This document shows, in pieces, positions 23,752 to 27,905 of a stretch of 27,905 nt of DNA; positions within the stretch are counted from its first letter, which is position 1, and each line of letters begins with the position of its first letter. A program made the translations under genes and the position numbers. The stretch lies in the NCBI GenBank assembly GCA_002431545.1, contig DJFY01000046.1, positions 1-27,905 of the forward strand, read 5' to 3'. Below the pieces are notes generated by a model, which searched no databases, was not told the DNA's origin, and worked only from the letters and a program-made list of their open reading frames with translations. The stretch is from Cellvibrionales bacterium UBA5860 (GTDB lineage: Bacteria; Pseudomonadota; Gammaproteobacteria; Pseudomonadales; Porticoccaceae).

Positions 23752-24771
23752 ATGAACTGGCAATTCACTCGACAGGCCTATCCGGCAACACGCATGCGGC
23801 GCAATCGCCGCAATAGTTTCTCGCGCCAGCTGGTGCGGGAAACCACCCTGACTCCCGCCGATTTGATTCTGCCCCAGTTCGTGCTCGACGGGGAAAACCG
23901 TCGCGAAGCCATTCCCTCGATGCCGGGTATCGAGCGCCTGTCTATCGACCTGCTCGTCGAGCAGGCGAAAGACTGCCACGCACTTGGCATTCCCGCTATG
24001 GCGATTTTCCCGGTCACGCCAAAGGACAAAAAGAGCCTGCTGGCCGAAGAGGCGTGGAACCCAGACGGTCTCGCGCAGCGCGCTGTAAAAACAATTAAAG
24101 ACGCGGTACCGGAACTTGGCATCATTACCGATGTGGCACTCGACCCCTTTACCACGCACGGCCAGGACGGCATTCTCGGGCAGCACAAAGAAGCCGGCTA
24201 CGTATTAAACGACGCCACCGTCGAAGCGTTGGTCAAACAGGCGCTGTCACACAGTAGTGCCGGCGCCGATATAGTGGCGCCATCGGACATGATGGATGGC
24301 AGGGTGGGGGCCATTCGCCAGGCACTCGAAGCCGAAGGCCACGTCAACACACTGATTCTCGCCTATTCGGCCAAATACGCTTCCAGTTACTACGGACCCT
24401 TTCGCGACGCCGTCGGCTCGGCCGGCAATTTACAGGGCGCTGACAAATACAGCTACCAGATGGATCCGGCGAACAGTGACGAGGCATTGCACGAATGCGC
24501 ACTGGACCTTGCGGAAGGTGCAGACATCATCATGATCAAGCCCGGCATGCCGTATCTGGACATCGTGCGCCGCATCAAGGATCAATTACAGGCGCCCACT
24601 TTCGTTTACCAGGTGAGCGGCGAATACGCCATGCACCGGGCCGCCATCGACAATGGCTGGCTGGAACGCGACGCCATCATCAAGGAATCGTTACTCGCGA
24701 TAAAGCGCGCCGGTGCCGATGCCATACTCTCCTATTTCGCTCTGGACGCGGCGCGATTACTGAACGACTAA
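23752..24771 (+). CDS. hemB: Porphobilinogen synthase (delta-aminolevulinate dehydratase), Mg type
   Basis: A 339-residue HemB, which condenses two 5-aminolevulinate molecules to porphobilinogen, an early heme step. The two active-site lysines are visible in LAYSAKYASSYYGPFRDA (Lys208) and IMIKPGMPYLD (Lys263, Schiff base). The metal region reads DVALDPFTTHGQDG (127-140): aspartates replace the cysteines of zinc enzymes, as in Pseudomonas aeruginosa, so this is the magnesium-dependent class. DKYSYQMDPAN and YQVSGEYAM are further conserved blocks. ATG 23752 starts MNWQFTRQAYPATRMRRNR, the usual form. With hemF upstream, the window holds two heme genes, though in separate transcription units. 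Confidence 0.98.
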   Translation: MNWQFTRQAYPATRMRRNRRNSFSRQLVRETTLTPADLILPQFVLDGENRREAIPSMPGIERLSIDLLVEQAKDCHALGIPAMAIFPVTPKDKKSLLAEEAWNPDGLAQRAVKTIKDAVPELGIITDVALDPFTTHGQDGILGQHKEAGYVLNDATVEALVKQALSHSSAGADIVAPSDMMDGRVGAIRQALEAEGHVNTLILAYSAKYASSYYGPFRDAVGSAGNLQGADKYSYQMDPANSDEALHECALDLAEGADIIMIKPGMPYLDIVRRIKDQLQAPTFVYQVSGEYAMHRAAIDNGWLERDAIIKESLLAIKRAGADAILSYFALDAARLLND

Positions 24772-24799
24772 CACCCGTTACTGTTGCCCCCGATATTTG

Positions 24800-25849
24800 A
24801 TGCAAAGCGCTTTTGCACTGCTGCAAACCTACCTGACCGGTGGCGCGACGCCGCGCTTGCTGGTAGCAGACGAAAACATCGACGCCAGCGACATCGCATC
24901 AGCCGCTACCGGCACGCAGGTACTCAGCAATCGTTTTGAACTGGCCGAGGCCGGCAAAAACGCCGGGCTCGACAGCTGTTTTAACGATTTTGATTTTAGC
25001 GACTACGCCGAGGCCCAATTTGCCTTGATCGGTTATCGCCTGTCCAAAGAACGCCCGGTGGTGGAGCACATTCTCGCCGAGTGCGCGCGCCTCCTTAAAC
25101 CGGGCGGCACACTGGTGTTATCCGGGGGCAAACGCGAAGGGATCAAACGCTATGCATCTATTGCGGGAACCCGACTGGCAGGTACACCGCTGATACGCAA
25201 GCACGGCAACTGGTATATAGCGCAAATAGAAAAAACCGGAGACCAACAGCTGACGCCCGGCGGAGCATCGACCTACCGGGAGCCATTGACGATAACGGTC
25301 GACGAAAAGACCACACTTTACTCAAAGGCCGGGCTTTTCGGCGCGACAAAAATCGACCCCGGTAGTGCGATGCTCGCCGAGTACCTGCCGGTTTTTTTCC
25401 GCCATTTCGATCACCACTCTGCCAGCGCTCTCGATCTCGGCTGTGGCTACGGATACCTGACGTTGTTCGCGGCAAGGGCGGGCTTTAGTCGGATCATCGC
25501 CACGGACAACTGCGCCGCAGCCATCGAAATGTGCCGACGCAATGTCGACACTCTGGGAATCGACGCTCAAGTTGTCGCCGACGATTGCGCCCGGCGCATC
25601 GCCCAAACATTTGATGCAGTGCTCTGCAATCCGCCTTTTCACCGCGGCTTCAAGGCAGACACGCAACTAATCGAGCGCTTTGTCGCCACAGCCGCCGCCA
25701 GACTTGAAAACAGGGGGCGCGCACTGTTTATCGTTAACGAATTTATTGCGCTGGAGCGGGCGGCGCAGGGATATTTCGCCACGGTCGAGGTCGTGCGCCG
25801 CGAACAGGGTTTTAAACTGGTCGAGCTGGCCGCGAAGAAAAACCGGTGA
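24800..25849 (+). CDS. rsmC: 16S rRNA (guanine-1207-N2)-methyltransferase, RsmC type
   Basis: A 349-residue methyltransferase with the RsmC layout: an inactive N-terminal methyltransferase-like half (about 1-165, keeping GYRLSKERPVVEHIL and LLKPGGTLVLSGGKREG) and an active C-terminal half with LDLGCGYGYLTLFAARAG (SAM site), a DN pair in ATDNCAAAIEMC, and the catalytic VLCNPPFHRGF motif of N2-guanine methyltransferases. It probably methylates G1207 of 16S rRNA. The closely related RlmG (23S G1835) has the same two-half layout; the length of about 350 favours RsmC. ATG 24800 is chosen; an in-frame TTG lies three bases upstream. It follows hemB by 28 bases. Confidence 0.9.
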   Translation: MQSAFALLQTYLTGGATPRLLVADENIDASDIASAATGTQVLSNRFELAEAGKNAGLDSCFNDFDFSDYAEAQFALIGYRLSKERPVVEHILAECARLLKPGGTLVLSGGKREGIKRYASIAGTRLAGTPLIRKHGNWYIAQIEKTGDQQLTPGGASTYREPLTITVDEKTTLYSKAGLFGATKIDPGSAMLAEYLPVFFRHFDHHSASALDLGCGYGYLTLFAARAGFSRIIATDNCAAAIEMCRRNVDTLGIDAQVVADDCARRIAQTFDAVLCNPPFHRGFKADTQLIERFVATAAARLENRGRALFIVNEFIALERAAQGYFATVEVVRREQGFKLVELAAKKNR

Positions 25850-25850
25850 A

Positions 25851-25865
25851 TAAGCCCTCGGCTTA
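25851..25865. terminator. Hairpin in the rsmC / lipoprotein convergent gap, possible two-way terminator
   Basis: TAAGCC (25851-25856), loop CTC, then GGCTTA (25860-25865) form a perfect six-pair stem that nearly fills the 19-base gap between convergent stop codons. Its symmetry would serve both directions, but there is no T-run on either side, so strength is uncertain. Confidence 0.45.
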
Positions 25866-25868
25866 GCC

Positions 25869-26360
25869 TTAGCTGCCGACCGCGACGCGCTGGAGGATCT
25901 CCTGGAGCTGACGCCGCACAGTTGAGCCGACAGCGCTGTAATTAATGCCGCGGCGGGCGAACTGGGCAGCCAGCGACTGGCTGCCCAGGGCCAGATGGCT
26001 GCTCGCCAGGACCAGATAAACCCCTGGCGACCGGGCATCGATGCGCTGGGCTCGCTCGGCAGTGCTAACGGCGCTTTCATACTGCCCGGCGCGATAGTGA
26101 CCCCAGGCCTGGTCGAGCAACTGCTCCAGCGCGTTCGGCGCAGGCCTCGCCGGGGATTGCTTCGGCGTAATCGCCGGCAGTGCGGGCCCGGCCGGCTCGC
26201 TGTTTGACTCGGGTGGAATTGCGGTGACAGGTGGAGGCGGTGCAGCCGGTGGCCGCGATCCCGGTATCGGCGCGCAGGCAGACACACTCAGAACCAGAGC
26301 GGCGACCAGCAAACCCGGTCGGCAATTCTGTGTTTGCATCGCTTGCTCCATCTTTTTCAT
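25869..26360 (-). CDS. TPR lipoprotein next to PBP1b, candidate PBP1b activator (LpoP-like)
   Basis: A 163-residue lipoprotein. Residues 14-28 form a signal peptide ending in a lipobox, VSAC, with the lipidated Cys29. A Pro/Ala-rich flexible linker (31-73) follows, long enough to cross much of the periplasm. The C-terminal part (about 75-160) looks like tetratricopeptide helices: LDQAWGHYRAGQYESAVSTA and VYLVLASSHLALGSQSLAAQ. In Pseudomonas aeruginosa the TPR lipoprotein LpoP is encoded with PBP1b and activates it, taking the role of enterobacterial LpoB. The same architecture and gene position here support an LpoP-like role (inference). It starts 54 bases after the PBP1b gene; GAGG precedes ATG 26360. 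No Asp follows Cys29 (residue 30 is Ala), so outer-membrane sorting is expected. Confidence 0.85.
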   Translation of the reverse strand: MKKMEQAMQTQNCRPGLLVAALVLSVSACAPIPGSRPPAAPPPPVTAIPPESNSEPAGPALPAITPKQSPARPAPNALEQLLDQAWGHYRAGQYESAVSTAERAQRIDARSPGVYLVLASSHLALGSQSLAAQFARRGINYSAVGSTVRRQLQEILQRVAVGS

Positions 26361-26414
26361 GCGGCCTCATGTGGCGATACGCCCTCTTCAGGCAGCAGTG
26401 CCAGTTTCGCGTGC

Positions 26415-27905
26415 TTACCAGCGCAATATATCGCGCAACCAATCGACGACATTATCCCTGCTGCGCGGTGCGCAGGACGCGTTGTGCCGCGGCGCCGAAC
26501 CCTTGATATAGGGCAGGTACCGGGCCCCCGCACAGTGGTCGCCCGACAATCCGCCCGAGACCGGGTCGACCCAATGATAATCGATGTTTTCCGGTTGTAC
26601 GTAGGCAAAGGACTCAGCGCCCAGGTTGCGCATCAGATGGGCCCATAATTTGAGCGCCCCAGAGGAGCCGGTTATCGGCATTTTTTTGTTATCGTCTCTG
26701 CCAATCCATACGACAGCAAGGTAGTTGCCGCTAAAGCCGGCGAACCAGCTATCGCGCTGTCCGTTAGAGGTGCCGGTCTTGCCGGCGAGCACTGTCTCCG
26801 GCGACAGAATCTTGTAGGCCGAGCGGCCGGTGCCCTCGCGCATCGCCACCTGCAGGCCGTAATGCAAGAGGTGGATAGCGGCCGGCGATACCCGCTCCTC
26901 AATCTCAAAGGCGTAGCGCCGCAGGGGCTGGTTCTCACTGGTGTAGACCGACTCGATACCGCCCAGAGGGGTGTAATAGCCATCGCTGGCAATCGTGTGA
27001 TAGAGGGTAGCCACTTCCAGAGGTGACATATTGACTGCACCCAGAGTCAGCGCCGGCACTTCCGGTAATGGTCGCAGGTAGCCGAGGTCGCGAACAGTCT
27101 GCGCCACATGCTCGATACCCAGCTCGACACCGAGGCGTGCGGTCGCCTGGTTATATGAGTGTCCCAGCGCCTGGTAAAGAGGCACGATGCCGTGATCCTT
27201 GCGGTCAAAGTTACGCGGTGCCCAGACGGTTTGTTGCTCGGTATTGATGCGAATCGGGCCATCGTCAATCGGCGAGCTTAGCGTGTAACGGTCGGGTTGG
27301 CGTAACGCTGTCAAATAGACCGCGGGCTTGATAGTCGAGCCCACCGGTCGGCGCGCGTCCAACGCGCGATTAAAACCCGGAAAACCCTGCCGCCGCGAGC
27401 CGGCCAGGGCGATGACGTCGCCAGTGCCGACACGCACAACCACCGCCGCTGTCTGCAGGGTGCCGTCGGGTATCGCATACTGTTGCTCCAAACGACGCAG
27501 CTCGCGCTGGGCGGTATCCTCGAGTTTTTTCTGCGCCTGTGGATCGAAACCTGTAAAGATACGCAGGCCCTCGGTCTGCAGGTCCCGTTCGTCGTAGTCC
27601 TGCCTTAACTGTCGCTTGACCAGGTCGACATAGGCGGGAAAAGGATTCGAGCGCGTCCCCGGGGAAGCCGTTACGCCAAGCGGTTTGGCGCGCGCCCTGG
27701 CCGCCTCTTCGACACTGACGACCTGCTGTTGCTCAAGCACGCGCAGAACGAGATTCCTGCGCTGCAAAGCCCGTTCCGGATGCCGCCGCGGATCGTAGTA
27801 AGACGCCCCCTTGGCCAGCGCAACCAGCAGAGCGACCTGATGCAATTCCAGTTCGCCGAGCGGCTGGCGAAAATAATGCCGACTGGCGAGACCAAAGCCA
27901 TGAAT
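26415..27905 (-). CDS. mrcB: Penicillin-binding protein 1B, 5' part missing
   Basis: The frame stays open to base 27905, so the gene starts beyond the window; 497 codons including the stop are visible. At the edge, HGFGLASRHYF and KGASYYDPRRHPERA are the end of the GT51 glycosyltransferase domain. The transpeptidase domain follows with all three active-site motifs: STIK (27327-27338, catalytic Ser), SYN (27150-27158) and KTG (26772-26780, in GKTGTSNGQRDSWF). The protein polymerises glycan strands and cross-links peptides at the inner membrane. The C-terminal tail, with two Cys (DHCAGARYLPYIKGSAP and NASC), is typical of PBP1b, not PBP1a. A probable activator lipoprotein lies just downstream in the same operon. 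The symbol ponB is used in Pseudomonas. Confidence 0.95.
   Translation of the reverse strand: MHGFGLASRHYFRQPLGELELHQVALLVALAKGASYYDPRRHPERALQRRNLVLRVLEQQQVVSVEEAARARAKPLGVTASPGTRSNPFPAYVDLVKRQLRQDYDERDLQTEGLRIFTGFDPQAQKKLEDTAQRELRRLEQQYAIPDGTLQTAAVVVRVGTGDVIALAGSRRQGFPGFNRALDARRPVGSTIKPAVYLTALRQPDRYTLSSPIDDGPIRINTEQQTVWAPRNFDRKDHGIVPLYQALGHSYNQATARLGVELGIEHVAQTVRDLGYLRPLPEVPALTLGAVNMSPLEVATLYHTIASDGYYTPLGGIESVYTSENQPLRRYAFEIEERVSPAAIHLLHYGLQVAMREGTGRSAYKILSPETVLAGKTGTSNGQRDSWFAGFSGNYLAVVWIGRDDNKKMPITGSSGALKLWAHLMRNLGAESFAYVQPENIDYHWVDPVSGGLSGDHCAGARYLPYIKGSAPRHNASCAPRSRDNVVDWLRDILRW

Noticed and set aside
23428..24186. A 252-codon minus-strand open frame across the Nudix gene and hemB.
   Set aside because: It spans two confident genes on the other strand and has no motif; it is a shadow frame.
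1..27905. Defence systems, CRISPR arrays, prophage, transposons, tRNA or rRNA genes.
   Set aside because: I saw no regular spacer repeats, transposase, integrase, phage structural gene, toxin-antitoxin pair or tRNA-like fold.

Overview
The window looks like chromosomal DNA from a free-living, probably marine, gammaproteobacterium. It is GC-rich and densely coding. The block rsmB-fmt-def / lysM / dprA / tsaC-hemF-aroE is the order known from Pseudomonas and relatives near the origin, and a PBP1b gene sits beside a TPR lipoprotein as in Pseudomonas. The lipid-catabolic gene set on the left is common in marine groups such as Halieaceae and Spongiibacteraceae, but that finer placement is inference. 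I see no prophage, insertion sequence, CRISPR array, tRNA or rRNA.

Left part (1-10646, all + strand): an accessory-type catabolic and redox block. It begins inside an acyl-CoA dehydrogenase of the ACAD10/11 (LvaC-like) kind, followed by an APH-fold phosphotransferase (LvaA-like). Together they suggest a split version of the mammalian ACAD10/11 enzymes that break down 4-hydroxyacyl-CoAs through a phosphorylated intermediate. Then come two paralogous zinc-free quinone-oxidoreductase-type genes flanking a GFA/CENP-V family gene, a classical SDR, pdxH, an SDR with Phe in place of the catalytic Tyr, a histidine phosphatase, a PAPS-dependent sulfotransferase and an acyl-CoA synthetase. The left block therefore has candidates for CoA activation, carbonyl reduction, hydroxyl phosphorylation, phosphate elimination and enoyl handling.

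Middle part: the minus-strand cluster def-fmt-rsmB-trkA-trkH (16539 down to 10878) handles formyl-Met processing, 16S rRNA methylation and potassium uptake; trkA and trkH overlap as TAATG. It diverges from a plus-strand run: a secreted LysM protein, dprA, purE, tsaC, hemF and aroE. Here purE overlaps tsaC, and hemF overlaps aroE, through GTGA junctions. The purE insertion between dprA and tsaC differs from the Pseudomonas order.

Right part: a roughly 390-base gene-poor spacer, then two unlike Nudix genes (one apparently exported, one with a zinc ribbon), both with the late Gly of the Nudix box replaced. These are followed by hemB (Mg-type porphobilinogen synthase) and rsmC. Facing them on the minus strand are a PBP1b gene cut by the window edge and a TPR lipoprotein that is a good candidate for its activator (LpoP-like).

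Most of the window is well-known housekeeping. The points most worth following are the split ACAD/phosphotransferase pair, the domain-asymmetric quinone-oxidoreductase twins, the exported Nudix protein with its zinc-ribbon neighbour, and the LpoP candidate.
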